Shown here piece after piece: positions 25,159 to 34,111 of a stretch of DNA of 36,853 nucleotides (positions are counted from its first letter, which is position 1; the number at the start of each line of letters is the position of its first letter). This stretch comes from Pseudomonas sp. GM21 (GTDB lineage Bacteria > Pseudomonadota > Gammaproteobacteria > Pseudomonadales > Pseudomonadaceae): assembly GCF_000282215.1 (NCBI RefSeq), contig NZ_AKJS01000077.1:1-36853 (forward strand). Direction: 5' to 3'. The translations under genes and the position numbers were made by a program. The notes beneath the pieces are model-generated. The model worked only from the letters and a program-made list of their open reading frames with translations. It was not told the DNA's origin and did not search any database.

Positions 25159-28100
25159 AAGGGCCTTTCAATCTCTCCGAATGGGCCCTCAAACATCAGT
25201 CGTTCGTCTGGTATCTGATGTTCGTCGCGTTGCTCATGGGGGTGTTCTCGTATTTCAACCTGGGGCGCGAAGAAGACCCTTCGTTCACCATCAAGACCAT
25301 GGTGATCCAGAGCAAATGGCCGGGGGCGACTCAGGAGGAAACGCTCAAACAGATCACCGACCGCATCGAGAAAAAACTCGAAGAGCTCGATTCTCTCGAC
25401 TACGTGAAAAGCTACACGCGGCCCGGCGAGTCGACGGTCTACGTGTACTTGCGTGACACCACCAATGCCAAAGACATCCCGGAAATCTGGTATCAGGTCC
25501 GCAAGAAGATCAACGACATTCGCGGCCAGTTCCCCCAAGGCATGCAAGGCCCCGGGTTCAACGACGAATTCGGTGACGTGTTCGGTTCGATCTACGCCTT
25601 CACTGCCGACGGCCTGACGATGCGTCAGTTGCGTGACTACGTGGAACAGGCCCGCGCCGAGATTCGCGGCGTGCCGGGGCTGGGCAAGATCGAGATGGTC
25701 GGCCAGCAGGACGAAGTGCTGTACCTGAATTTCTCCACGCGCAAACTCGCGGCGCTGGGCATTGATCAGCTTCAAGTGGTGCAGAGCCTGCAATCGCAGA
25801 ACGCCGTGACTCCGGCGGGGGTGATCGAGGCTGGCCCGGAGCGGATTTCGGTGCGCACCTCAGGGCAGTTTGCCTCGGAGAAAGACCTCGCCGAGGTCAA
25901 CCTCAAGCTCAACGACCGATTCTATCGTTTGGCCGACATTGCCGAAATCAGGCGCGGCTATGTCGATCCGGCAGCACCGGAATTTCGCTTCAACGGCAAA
26001 CCGGCCATCGGCCTGGCGATTGCCATGCAGAAGGGCGGCAACGTCCAGGCATTTGGCAAGGCGTTGCATGAACGGATCGACCAACTGACCGCCGACCTGC
26101 CGGTGGGGGTCGGCGTGTACAACGTGTCCGATCAGGCGGTGGTGGTGGAGGAGGCCGTCGGCGGCTTTACCAGTGCGCTGTTCGAGGCGGTGATCATCGT
26201 GCTGGTGGTCAGCTTCATCAGCCTCGGTGTGCGCGCCGGGCTGGTGGTGGCGTGCTCCATCCCGCTGGTGCTGGCGATGGTCTTTGTGTTCATGGAGTAC
26301 AGCGGCATCACCATGCAGCGGATCTCCCTTGGCGCACTGATTATTGCCCTGGGCCTGTTGGTGGACGACGCGATGATCACCGTGGAGATGATGGTCACGC
26401 GCCTTGAGATGGGCGAGACCAAGGAGCAGGCGGCCACGTTCGCCTACACCTCCACCGCGTTCCCCATGCTCACCGGTACGCTGGTGACGGTGGCAGGTTT
26501 TGTGCCGATCGGCCTGAACGCCAGCTCCGCCGGGGAGTACACCTTCACCCTGTTTGCGGTGATTGCCTGCGCGATGCTGGTGTCGTGGGTGGTGGCGGTG
26601 TTGTTTGCGCCGGTGATCGGTGTGCACATCCTCAGCACCAACGTAAAACCTCACACCGGCGAGCCCGGGCGCGTCGGCAAGGCTTTCAACGGCGGCTTGC
26701 TGTGGTGCATGCGCAATCGCTGGTGGGCCATCGGCATCACCGTGCTGTTATTCGCGTTGTCGGTGTTCGGCATGCGCTTTGTGCAGAACCAGTTCTTTCC
26801 GTCTTCGGATCGCCCGGAAATCCTGGTGGACCTGAACCTGCCACAAAACGCCTCGATCGACGAAACCCGCAAAGCAGTCGACCGCCTCGAAGCCGAGCTC
26901 AAGGATGATCCGGACATCGTGCGCTGGAGCACCTACATCGGCCAGGGCGCGATCCGTTTCTACCTGCCACTGGACCAGCAACTGCAGAATCCTTACTACG
27001 CGCAGTTGGTGATCGTCAGTAAAGGGGAATCCCGTGACGCCTTGAGCCAGCGGATCCGCGATATCCTGCGCAAGGACTTCGTCGGCATTGGCGGTTATGT
27101 CCAGGCCCTGGAAATGGGGCCTCCGGTGGGCCGTCCGATCCAGTACCGGGTCAGCGGAAAAGACATCGATCAGGTTCGCCGTCACGCCATCGACCTGGCC
27201 ACCGAAATGGACAAGAACCCGCACATCGGCGAGATCATTTACGACTGGAACGAGCCGGGCAAAGTGCTCCGCATCGACATCGCCCAGGACAAGGCGCGAC
27301 AACTGGGATTGTCTTCCGAGGACGTGGCTAACTTGATGAACGGCATCGTCAGCGGCGCGCCCGTGACCCAGGTCGATGACGATATCTACCTGATCAACGT
27401 GGTCGGCCGGGCGGTGGACTCGGAACGTGGCACACCGGAAACCCTGCAGAACTTGCAGATCGTCACGCCGAGCGGCACGTCGATTCCGCTGTTGGCGTTT
27501 GCCACGGTGCGTTACGAACTGGAGCAGCCGTTGGTGTGGCGTCGGGATCGTCTGCCGACCATCACCATCAAGGCCGCTGTGCGCGATGAAATCCAGCCGA
27601 CTGACCTGGTGAAAATCCTCAAGCCGTCCATCGACGCCTTCGCCGCCACGTTGCCGGTGGGCTACAAGGTCGCCACGGGCGGTACGGTGGAGGAGAGCGG
27701 CAAGGCCCAGGGGCCGATTGCCCAGGTCGTGCCGTTGATGGTGTTTTTGATGGCCACCTTCCTGATGATCCAGTTGCACAGCGTGCAGAAGATGTTCCTG
27801 GTGGCCAGCGTCGCGCCGTTGGGCTTGATCGGCGTGGTGCTCGCGCTGGTGCCGACAGGCACGCCGATGGGTTTTGTGGCGATCCTCGGGATCCTGGCGT
27901 TGATCGGCATCATCATTCGTAACTCGGTGATTCTGGTGACCCAGATCGATGAGTACGAGAAGAAGGGCTATGCGCCGTGGGACGCGGTGGTACAGGCCAC
28001 CGATCATCGACGCCGGCCTATCCTGCTGACGGCGGCGGCCGCGAGCCTGGGGATGATCCCGATTGCCCGGGAAGCATTCTGGGGACCGATGGCCTACGCG

Positions 28101-28205
28101 ATGATTGGCGGGATCATCGTCGCGACGTTGCTGACGCTGCTGTTTTTGCCGGCGCTGTATGTGGCTTGGTACAAGATTCGCGAGCCGAAGAACGAGGCCC
28201 AGTAA
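25155..28205 (+). CDS. triC: RND efflux inner-membrane pump, TriC-like
   Basis: The 1016-residue proton-driven transporter has the RND layout: one membrane helix near the N-terminus, a large periplasmic loop, helices TM2-TM6 from about 335, a second large loop, and a final helix set from about 860. The proton-relay aspartates are in LLVDDAMITVEM in TM4. It belongs to the TriC/AcrB-like heavy group by length. It forms a complex with TriA, TriB and an OpmH/TolC channel encoded elsewhere. No frame break is visible. Confidence 0.92.
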   Translation: MKGPFNLSEWALKHQSFVWYLMFVALLMGVFSYFNLGREEDPSFTIKTMVIQSKWPGATQEETLKQITDRIEKKLEELDSLDYVKSYTRPGESTVYVYLRDTTNAKDIPEIWYQVRKKINDIRGQFPQGMQGPGFNDEFGDVFGSIYAFTADGLTMRQLRDYVEQARAEIRGVPGLGKIEMVGQQDEVLYLNFSTRKLAALGIDQLQVVQSLQSQNAVTPAGVIEAGPERISVRTSGQFASEKDLAEVNLKLNDRFYRLADIAEIRRGYVDPAAPEFRFNGKPAIGLAIAMQKGGNVQAFGKALHERIDQLTADLPVGVGVYNVSDQAVVVEEAVGGFTSALFEAVIIVLVVSFISLGVRAGLVVACSIPLVLAMVFVFMEYSGITMQRISLGALIIALGLLVDDAMITVEMMVTRLEMGETKEQAATFAYTSTAFPMLTGTLVTVAGFVPIGLNASSAGEYTFTLFAVIACAMLVSWVVAVLFAPVIGVHILSTNVKPHTGEPGRVGKAFNGGLLWCMRNRWWAIGITVLLFALSVFGMRFVQNQFFPSSDRPEILVDLNLPQNASIDETRKAVDRLEAELKDDPDIVRWSTYIGQGAIRFYLPLDQQLQNPYYAQLVIVSKGESRDALSQRIRDILRKDFVGIGGYVQALEMGPPVGRPIQYRVSGKDIDQVRRHAIDLATEMDKNPHIGEIIYDWNEPGKVLRIDIAQDKARQLGLSSEDVANLMNGIVSGAPVTQVDDDIYLINVVGRAVDSERGTPETLQNLQIVTPSGTSIPLLAFATVRYELEQPLVWRRDRLPTITIKAAVRDEIQPTDLVKILKPSIDAFAATLPVGYKVATGGTVEESGKAQGPIAQVVPLMVFLMATFLMIQLHSVQKMFLVASVAPLGLIGVVLALVPTGTPMGFVAILGILALIGIIIRNSVILVTQIDEYEKKGYAPWDAVVQATDHRRRPILLTAAAASLGMIPIAREAFWGPMAYAMIGGIIVATLLTLLFLPALYVAWYKIREPKNEAQ

Positions 28206-28210
28206 CAAAT

Positions 28211-28318
28211 GATCGTTCCCACGCTCCGCGTGGGAATGCCTCTCGGGACGCTCCGCGTCCCTGGGATGTGACGCAGTGCGTCACTGGCTGAATTCCCACG
28301 CAGAGCGTGGGAACGATC
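28211..28318. repeat. Dispersed palindromic repeat, GATCGTTCCCACGC family, copy 3
   Basis: It starts GATCGTTCCCACGC (28211) and ends GGGAACGATC (28318). It lies between the convergent triC and methyltransferase genes, and the methyltransferase TGA stop falls on its right end. Confidence 0.8.
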
Positions 28319-28946
28319 AATCGGCGCGCCGCCAGACACTCGCCAACCAAGGCTGCTGCTCCCGCGGCAGCCCCGCTGGCCGATAGTAATGCTCCAACTC
28401 CACAAACCCCGCCTCGGTCAGCAGTTGCTGCCACGCCGCAAGGTCGTGATACGCCCCATACCGTGGCCCATTCCAGCCCTCCTGATTCTCCCCACGCGGA
28501 TTGGAACTGAACAACACCCCACCCGGTTTCAGCGCCCAACGCAATTGCTTCAACACCCGTGGCAACTCCTGGCGCGGAATGTGAAACAACACCGCATTGG
28601 CAAAAATCCCGTCGAAGCGCTCGGTCGGCAAATCCAGTTTCAAAAAGTCCTGCTGCCAGACCTCGCAACCGCTGTCCTCACGCGCCATCTGCGCAAGCTT
28701 TTCCGACCCGTCGAGGCCGACAGCGGTATGACCCATGCGCTTGAAGGTTTGCAGATCGCGGCCGGGACCGCAGCCGAAGTCGAGAATGTCGAACGGTGCC
28801 TCGCCTTGAATATGCCGCAACAGGGCATCGATGTTCTGGCTGACATCGTGATCACGAGTGCCTTCGCGAAAATCTTCGGCCACCGAGTTGTAATGGCCCA
28901 GGGTGGTGGCGGTGATCTGGTGGAGGTCGTCGGGGGACTGTTTCAT
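28317..28946 (-). CDS. Class I SAM-dependent methyltransferase
   Basis: The 209-residue protein starts at MKQSPDDL; a longer open frame has no support, and the ribosome binding site is weak. The SAM-binding motif is DILDFGCGPGRDL (about 53-65), followed by GLDGSEKL and FDGIFANAVLFHIPR, typical of the methyltransferase 11/25 fold. The substrate is unknown. The C-terminus ends WRRAD, its stop lying in a repeat element. It points toward triC and has no evident partner. Confidence 0.87.
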   Translation of the reverse strand: MKQSPDDLHQITATTLGHYNSVAEDFREGTRDHDVSQNIDALLRHIQGEAPFDILDFGCGPGRDLQTFKRMGHTAVGLDGSEKLAQMAREDSGCEVWQQDFLKLDLPTERFDGIFANAVLFHIPRQELPRVLKQLRWALKPGGVLFSSNPRGENQEGWNGPRYGAYHDLAAWQQLLTEAGFVELEHYYRPAGLPREQQPWLASVWRRAD

Positions 28947-29011
28947 GGGTGGCTGCGCAGGCAATTGGGATTTGCCGAATATACGCCATGAGGACGGTGG
29001 CTGCTGCGCAG

Positions 29012-29109
29012 CCAATCGCCAGCAGGCTAGCTCCCACATTTAACCGCGTCGGACTCAAATGTTGTGTCCACTGAAGATCAATTGTAGGAGCGAGCCTGCT
29101 CGCGATGGC
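29012..29109. repeat. REP palindrome pair, imperfect
   Basis: ATCGCCAGCAGGCTAGCTCC and the inverse-type GGAGCGAGCCTGCTCGCGAT flank 45 bp. It lies between the methyltransferase and DUF3077 genes, which both read leftward. Confidence 0.7.
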
Positions 29110-29131
29110 GGTGTAACTGACAACCAATAAC

Positions 29132-29488
29132 TCAGCCCTGCTTCATCCCCAGACAATCAATGGAACGATCCACCATGGCTTTGGCAATCTCCAGCAAATG
29201 CCAGACCGAAAACACCATGGCGCGGTCCGCCCCTTTGAGGTGATCGCCACACTGATACGCCGTCACCGAAGCACAGCGCAGCAGATCGGCGACATAGAGC
29301 TGGGTGTCTTCAAAGCTCACGTCTTCGCTGACGTTGTAGAAGCGCAATTCATCGGGCGGTGAGGGTTGATCGCCAGTGAGGTAGAAATCAATGGCACGGT
29401 AGAGCGCTGATCGATCCCTGAGCGAGTCGTCAGTGGCAGTTTCGTTGGTGGAGGTTTCGGGAGGTGGATCGGGTACGGATTTCTTCAT
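29132..29488 (-). CDS. DUF3077 protein
   Basis: The 118-residue protein has the Pseudomonas DUF3077 core: FYNVSEDVSFEDTQLYVADL (about 50-69), then LLRCASVTAYQCGD and a C-terminal helix. The N-terminal 30 residues are polar and low in complexity. Function is unknown in the literature I recall; related proteins often occur in multiple copies per genome. AGGAG precedes the ATG. A strong promoter lies about 240 bp upstream, leaving a long leader full of hairpins. Confidence 0.8.
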   Translation of the reverse strand: MKKSVPDPPPETSTNETATDDSLRDRSALYRAIDFYLTGDQPSPPDELRFYNVSEDVSFEDTQLYVADLLRCASVTAYQCGDHLKGADRAMVFSVWHLLEIAKAMVDRSIDCLGMKQG

Positions 29489-29499
29489 TGGTAAAACTC

Positions 29500-29753
29500 C
29501 TGACCGTTAGTTGGAGCCAACCGATATCGCGACTAAACGAACAGGGTGGCGGCTGCACACAGGTTAGTCGACCGGCCGTCAGGCAACACCGGCGCACCCA
29601 AGGGTGCCCTGCGCACAGCCACCATAAAATTCAGGTGATAAAAAACACCTGAGAAGAGGTGATGCTGTGCGCCCAACGATATCCGGGCGACTAAACCCGA
29701 TCACTGATGAGCAGTGACGGACCGAGACTAGCCACCGAATTTGGCAGGCGCAA
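29500..29753 (-). promoter_or_regulatory. Promoter and structured leader of the DUF3077 gene
   Basis: On the minus strand a promoter reads -35 TTGCGC (29748-29753), 17-bp spacer, -10 TAGTCT (29725-29730). The predicted leader of about 230 nt holds TCACTG/CAGTGA (29701-29717), TCAGGTG/CACCTGA (29631-29652), a GCACCC/GGGTGC hairpin near 29600, a long-range GGTGGC/GCCACC pairing, and a repeated GTTTAGTCG with GATATC nearby at both ends. No gene is seen in 29489-30045 outside this and the repeat at 29886. Confidence 0.55.
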
Positions 29754-29885
29754 GCGAGCGGAATGATCTAGGAAATGTCCTGCAAATGAAAGGGAACGGA
29801 CCTTCGGAAGCTCTGATTTTCCTGTACGAAAACTTACCCTTTCGCACGGAGATTGTCTTAATGCCAGTCAGTTAAGCCGCGCACC

Positions 29886-30018
29886 TGTAGCAGCTGGCGA
29901 AGCCTGCGTCCGGCTGCGAAGCAGTCGTGAAATCAGAGTTCGCGGTGTTTCAGGTAAACCTCGCAAGCAGGGTTTACGACTGCTTCGCAGCCGGACGCAG
30001 GCTTCGCCAGCTGCTACA
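29886..30018. repeat. Long inverted repeat, TGTAGCAGCTG family, copy 2
   Basis: Perfect 43-bp arms at 29886-29928 and 29976-30018, beginning TGTAGCAGCTGGCGAAGCCT, with a 47-bp spacer. It directly follows the metI stop on the minus strand and may end the metQNI operon. Confidence 0.9.
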
Positions 30019-30045
30019 AGATGTGTGTCGCGGCTGCCAACTCGA

Positions 30046-30690
30046 TTAACGCTTATTCAATCCACGAGCCAACCGATCCCCGCCCAGCTGAATCACCGCC
30101 ACCAACACCACCAGCAACACAATCACCGTCAACATGATCTGGCTGTCGAAGCGCTGATAACCATAGCGATAGGCAATGTCGCCCAATCCGCCGGCACCAA
30201 TCGCCCCGGCCATGGCCGACGAGTTGATCATCGTCACCAGGGTAATCGTGAACCCCCCGACAATGCCCGGCAGCGCTTCTGGCAGCAGCACATGCCAGAC
30301 AATGTGCCAACGCCGGCAGCCCATTGCTTGTGCGGCTTCGATCAAGCCGAAATCCACCTCGCGCAAACTGACTTCGGCAATCCGCGCAAAGAACGGCGTT
30401 GCAGCGATGGTCAGCGGCACGACGGCCGCCCAGACGCCATACGTGGTGCCGACGATGAGTCGGGTAAACGGAATCAGCGCCACCATCAAAATCAAAAACG
30501 GAATGGAGCGGAACAGGTTCACAAACGCGCCCAAGGCGCGGTTCAGGGTCGGTGCTTCGTAGATGCCACCCTTGGAACTGGTGACCAGAAACACCGCCAG
30601 CGGAATACCCGCCAACAGTGCAATCAATGACGACACGCCGACCATCAGGAAGGTGTCGATGAAGCCTTGCAGCAAGCGATCAAACCACAT
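30046..30690 (-). CDS. metI: Methionine ABC transporter permease MetI
   Basis: A 214-residue inner-membrane permease with five hydrophobic segments and the loop [20 protein letters not shown] that contacts MetN. The start at MWFDRLL overlaps the metN end by 11 bp; a longer frame would run further into metN. Family motifs [18 protein letters not shown] and [16 protein letters not shown] are present. It is the last gene of the minus-strand operon. Confidence 0.93.
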   Translation of the reverse strand: MWFDRLLQGFIDTFLMVGVSSLIALLAGIPLAVFLVTSSKGGIYEAPTLNRALGAFVNLFRSIPFLILMVALIPFTRLIVGTTYGVWAAVVPLTIAATPFFARIAEVSLREVDFGLIEAAQAMGCRRWHIVWHVLLPEALPGIVGGFTITLVTMINSSAMAGAIGAGGLGDIAYRYGYQRFDSQIMLTVIVLLVVLVAVIQLGGDRLARGLNKR

Positions 30691-31801
30691 AACCCAGCAC
30701 CTCCACCTGTTGCGCCCAATGGCTGGCGCGCTGGCATAACTCTTCGGCATCGAGTCGCGAGCCGGTGACCGCTAACAACAACTGCCCCAGCGCATGGCCC
30801 TGAATCCGTTCCACGCCCCCTTGCAGCAAACGCACGCGACCCCCGAGGGCGCTGAACAACGCGGCCAGGTCCGGCTCGTCAGTGGCGCTGCCGGTGAACT
30901 TCAAGCGCAACACCACAGCGGCGTCCACAGAGTACGGGTGTGGCTGCAAACGGCTTTGCAGTTCTGCCGGCAGGGCGTGTTGCAGCGGGGCGAGCAAGGT
31001 CTTGCTTACTTCATGCTGCGGGTTGCCGAAGACTTCCCACACCGGCCCTTGCTCGACGATTTTCCCGTGTTCGAGCACCACGACGCGGTCACAGATATCG
31101 CGGATCACCGCCATCTCGTGGGTGATCAAAACGATGGTCAGCCCCAGGCGCTGGTTGATCTCGCGCAGCAGGCCGAGGATCGACTGGGTGGTCTCCGGGT
31201 CCAGCGCCGAAGTGGCTTCGTCGCAGAGCAAAATCGCCGGGTCATGCACCAACGCGCGGGCGATGCCGACACGCTGTTTCTGCCCGCCGGACAACTGCGC
31301 CGGATAGGCCGTGTGCTTGCCTTGCAGGCCCACCAGTTCCAGCAGTTCACGCACCTTTTGCTCGCGTTGGTCCTTGGGCACACCGGCCACTTTCAGCGGA
31401 AGTTCGACGTTCTGCCACACCGTTTTGGCCGACATCAGGTTGAAGTGCTGGAAGATCATGCCGATCCGTCGGCGCAGCGCCACCAGGCGATCTTCATCGA
31501 ACTCGCCGATGTCCACTTGATCGATCAGCACGCGGCCGGTGCTCGGTTGCTCCAGGCGGTTGATGGTGCGGATCAACGACGATTTGCCGGCACCGCTGCG
31601 GCCGATGATGCCGAATACTTCGCCGTGCTGGATCGCCAGGTCGATGCCCTGCAGTGCCGCCACCGGCCCTTGCTGGCCGTTGTAGGTTTTGCCCAGGCCG
31701 ATGAAGCGCACATGGGCCCGATTGAGTTCCGGGTGCAGTTCGGTGTGTCGGGCGTTTTTGAGCTCTGGAATCTCCAGTCGCAGTTGAGTGGCGGCCGTCA
31801 T
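30680..31801 (-). CDS. metN: Methionine ABC transporter ATPase MetN
   Basis: The 373-residue ATPase starts at MTAATQL; the upstream in-frame alternative is only a TTG. Walker [10 protein letters not shown], signature [15 protein letters not shown], Walker [15 protein letters not shown] and the switch histidine in [11 protein letters not shown] are intact. The C-terminal NIL-type regulatory domain (about 290-373) is where methionine inhibits transport in E. coli MetN. The N-terminus has about 30 extra residues. It starts 2 bp after the metQ stop. Confidence 0.93.
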   Translation of the reverse strand: MTAATQLRLEIPELKNARHTELHPELNRAHVRFIGLGKTYNGQQGPVAALQGIDLAIQHGEVFGIIGRSGAGKSSLIRTINRLEQPSTGRVLIDQVDIGEFDEDRLVALRRRIGMIFQHFNLMSAKTVWQNVELPLKVAGVPKDQREQKVRELLELVGLQGKHTAYPAQLSGGQKQRVGIARALVHDPAILLCDEATSALDPETTQSILGLLREINQRLGLTIVLITHEMAVIRDICDRVVVLEHGKIVEQGPVWEVFGNPQHEVSKTLLAPLQHALPAELQSRLQPHPYSVDAAVVLRLKFTGSATDEPDLAALFSALGGRVRLLQGGVERIQGHALGQLLLAVTGSRLDAEELCQRASHWAQQVEVLGYVV

Positions 31802-31803
31802 TC

Positions 31804-32613
31804 TCAGCTTTCCCAACCGGCTTGATAGAGCTTGCCGTGGGCCTTGTCCAAGGCGGCACGAACGGCTGGCGAGTGCTGGTAAATGTCGACGAATTTGATC
31901 AGGCGCGGGTCGGTTTTACTCTTGGGCTGGATCACGAACTGGATCACGTATTCCTTGTGGTCGAGACCGTCGAACAGCAGGGCAGAGTTGGCATCGAAGG
32001 TCTTCGACAGTCGGATATAAGCCGGGTAGCCCTGGACCAGATCCGCATCGTCGTAGGCGCGCACCAGTTGTACGGCTTCAACCTGCAGGATCTTTATGTT
32101 CTTCGGGTTGGCGATGATGTCGTCTTCAGTTGCCTTGTAGCCGACGCCCGGTTTCAGCGTGATCAGGCCGGCCTTGGCCAGCAGTTGCAGACCGCGTCCG
32201 CTGTTGATCGGGTCATTGGCGATGGCCACGCTGGCGCCTTGCGGGAGCTCGTCGAAGCTTTTGTATTTTTTCGAGTAAAGGCCGACGTTGTTGATGATCC
32301 CCGGCGCGAACGGCACCAGGTCAAAACCGGAAGCGGCCTTGGCGTTTTCCAGGAACGGCACATGCTGGAAATAGTTCACGTCGATGTCGCCGGCAGCGAG
32401 GCTGACGTTGGGGGCGATCCAGTCGCTGAACTCCACCAGATCGACCTGCAGGCCTTGTTTTTTGGCTTCTTCGACGGCGGCTTCCAGGGGAATGGCGAAA
32501 GCGGCGGTGGTGCCGATTTTCAACGGCGCGTCGGCGGCGAATACCGCCGAACTGAACAGGCCGAGGGCCAGGGCCAGTGCTTTGACTGGTTGAGTGAGGT
32601 AGGTCTTGGTCAT
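31804..32613 (-). CDS. metQ: MetQ/NlpA-family substrate-binding protein, operon copy
   Basis: A 269-residue protein with a signal peptide ending near [12 protein letters not shown]. It shares [25 protein letters not shown] and [10 protein letters not shown] with the MetQ family but differs clearly from the copy at 18445. The ligand may be methionine, its sulfoxide or another organosulfur amine. It lies downstream of the DszA/SfnB genes, separated from them only by a REP pair, so co-expression is likely. Confidence 0.92.
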   Translation of the reverse strand: MTKTYLTQPVKALALALGLFSSAVFAADAPLKIGTTAAFAIPLEAAVEEAKKQGLQVDLVEFSDWIAPNVSLAAGDIDVNYFQHVPFLENAKAASGFDLVPFAPGIINNVGLYSKKYKSFDELPQGASVAIANDPINSGRGLQLLAKAGLITLKPGVGYKATEDDIIANPKNIKILQVEAVQLVRAYDDADLVQGYPAYIRLSKTFDANSALLFDGLDHKEYVIQFVIQPKSKTDPRLIKFVDIYQHSPAVRAALDKAHGKLYQAGWES

Positions 32614-32658
32614 GATGAGGTTTCCAGTCATAAGTTTTTTTGGAACAACAGAGATCAA

Positions 32659-32749
32659 CTGTGGGAGCTGGCCTGCCGGCGATAGCGGTGGGTCAGTTGA
32701 AGTTGTGGTTGCTGACACACCGCTATCGCCGGCAGGCCAGCTCCCACAG
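32659..32749. repeat. REP-type inverted repeat with 32-bp perfect arms
   Basis: Arms at 32659-32690 and 32718-32749 match perfectly (CTGTGGGAGCTGGCCTGCCG and onward). It is placed between the monooxygenase stop and metQ and may alter the mRNA ratio of the two operon halves. Confidence 0.88.
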
Positions 32750-32752
32750 GGT

Positions 32753-34111
32753 TCAATGGCGGTAGTTAGAGCCGGTGTGTTGTTGAGGCAAATGCGCCTC
32801 GCCGTGAAAAAGCTTCTCCCGCAAGCTGCCGCTGTCATAAGCAGTCTTGTACGACCCTCGACGTTGCAACTCCGGGATCACCAAGTCGATGAAATCCACA
32901 TAGCTTTCCGGCGTAACAATTCGCGTCAGGTTGAAGCCGTCCAGGCCGGTTTCGGCGATCCACGATTCCAGTTCATCCGCCACTTGCCCGGGCGAGCCGA
33001 CCACGGTGATGTAGCGGCCACCGAGGGCGTGTTGTTCGAGCAATTTGCGGCGGGTCCAGTCGTTGTTTTGCAGGTTTTTGGTCGCCGACTGGATCGCGTT
33101 GCTCTTCACGTACTGGATCGGTTCGTCGATTTCGTATTCGGAAAAATCGATTCCGGTCGATGCCGAAAAATGCGCCACGCCGGCCTCGGCACTGGCATAG
33201 CTCAGGTATTCGGCGTGTTTGGCCCAGGCAAGCTCTTCGGCGGCGCCGACTATCACGTTCAGCCCCATGAACACCTTGATGTCCTCGGGGTTGCGCCCGG
33301 CCGCGACGGCGCTGGCGCGAACCTTATCCACCTGGATTTTGGTCGACGGTTTGTTCTGGCCGCTGATGAACACGCACTCGGCATGACGCCCGGCGAACAG
33401 CAAACCGCGATCCGAAGTACCCGCCTGGAACAACACCGGTGTACGTTGCGGTGACGGTTCGCACAGGTGATAACCCTCGACCTGATAGAACTCGCCCTTG
33501 TGCTCGACCTTGTGCACTTTTTCCGGTTGCGCGTAGATACGCTGCTCGCGGTCGTTGAGCACCGCGCCGTTTTCCCAGCTGCCTTCCCAGAGTTTGTAGA
33601 GCACCTCCAGGTATTCATCGGCCTGGTCGTAACGACGGTCGTGCTCGACCTGCTCGCTCAGGCCCATGGCCTTGGCGGCGCTGTCGAGGTAGCCGGTGAC
33701 GATGTTCCAGCCGACCCGGCCTCGGCTCAGGTGATCGAGCGTCGACATGCGCCGGGCGAACAAGTACGGCGGTTCGTAAGTGAGGTTGGCGGTCAGGCCG
33801 AAACCGAGATTCCTGGTCACGGCGGCCATGGCCGACACCAGCAGCAACGGGTCGTTGACCGGGAGCTGGATCGACTCTTTCAGCGGTACGTCCACCGAGT
33901 TCTGGTAGACGTCGTACACACCAACGATGTCGGCGATGAACAGTCCATCGAACAGCCCGCGCTCCAGCAATTGCGCCAGTTCGGTCCAGTATTCGATGGT
34001 CTTGTACTGCGTGGAGTTGTCCCGTGGATGGGTCCACAGGCCATGGTTGATGTGCCCGATGCAGTTCATGTTGAAGGCGTTGAGCAGGATCTTCTTTTTG
34101 CCGTTGGCCAT
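32753..34111 (-). CDS. FMN-dependent monooxygenase, NtaA/SnaA/DszA family
   Basis: The 452-residue flavin-dependent enzyme has a luciferase-like TIM-barrel fold. Family segments include LLNAFNMNCIGHINHGLWTH, EYWTELAQLLERGLFDGLFI, GFGLTANLTYEPPYLFARRM and GRVGWNIVTGYLDSAAKAMG. It uses FMNH2 from a separate reductase to oxidise organosulfur or similar compounds, as DszA does for sulfones; the real substrate is unknown. No reductase gene is in the window. Its ATG overlaps the SfnB-like stop by 1 bp. A P. putida locus pairs a DszA-type gene with metNIQ. Confidence 0.9.
   Translation of the reverse strand: MANGKKKILLNAFNMNCIGHINHGLWTHPRDNSTQYKTIEYWTELAQLLERGLFDGLFIADIVGVYDVYQNSVDVPLKESIQLPVNDPLLLVSAMAAVTRNLGFGLTANLTYEPPYLFARRMSTLDHLSRGRVGWNIVTGYLDSAAKAMGLSEQVEHDRRYDQADEYLEVLYKLWEGSWENGAVLNDREQRIYAQPEKVHKVEHKGEFYQVEGYHLCEPSPQRTPVLFQAGTSDRGLLFAGRHAECVFISGQNKPSTKIQVDKVRASAVAAGRNPEDIKVFMGLNVIVGAAEELAWAKHAEYLSYASAEAGVAHFSASTGIDFSEYEIDEPIQYVKSNAIQSATKNLQNNDWTRRKLLEQHALGGRYITVVGSPGQVADELESWIAETGLDGFNLTRIVTPESYVDFIDLVIPELQRRGSYKTAYDSGSLREKLFHGEAHLPQQHTGSNYRH

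Noticed and set aside
26748..28208. 486-codon open frame on the minus strand opposite triC
   Set aside because: It is rich in His, Arg, Gln and Asp with no domain, as expected for the antisense of a GC-rich transporter gene; triC is complete on the other strand.
5794..28318. GTTCCCACGC repeats as a CRISPR array or integration sites
   Set aside because: Copies are single, far apart and palindromic, without spacers, tRNA or integrase genes; they are REP-type elements.
29631..29652. TCAGGTG/CACCTGA hairpin as a simple terminator
   Set aside because: No proper T-run follows on either strand, and it lies within the leader of the DUF3077 gene, so a structural role fits better.
30794..31825. 343-codon plus-strand open frame opposite metN
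   Set aside because: It is an antisense shadow of metN, which has all ATPase motifs.
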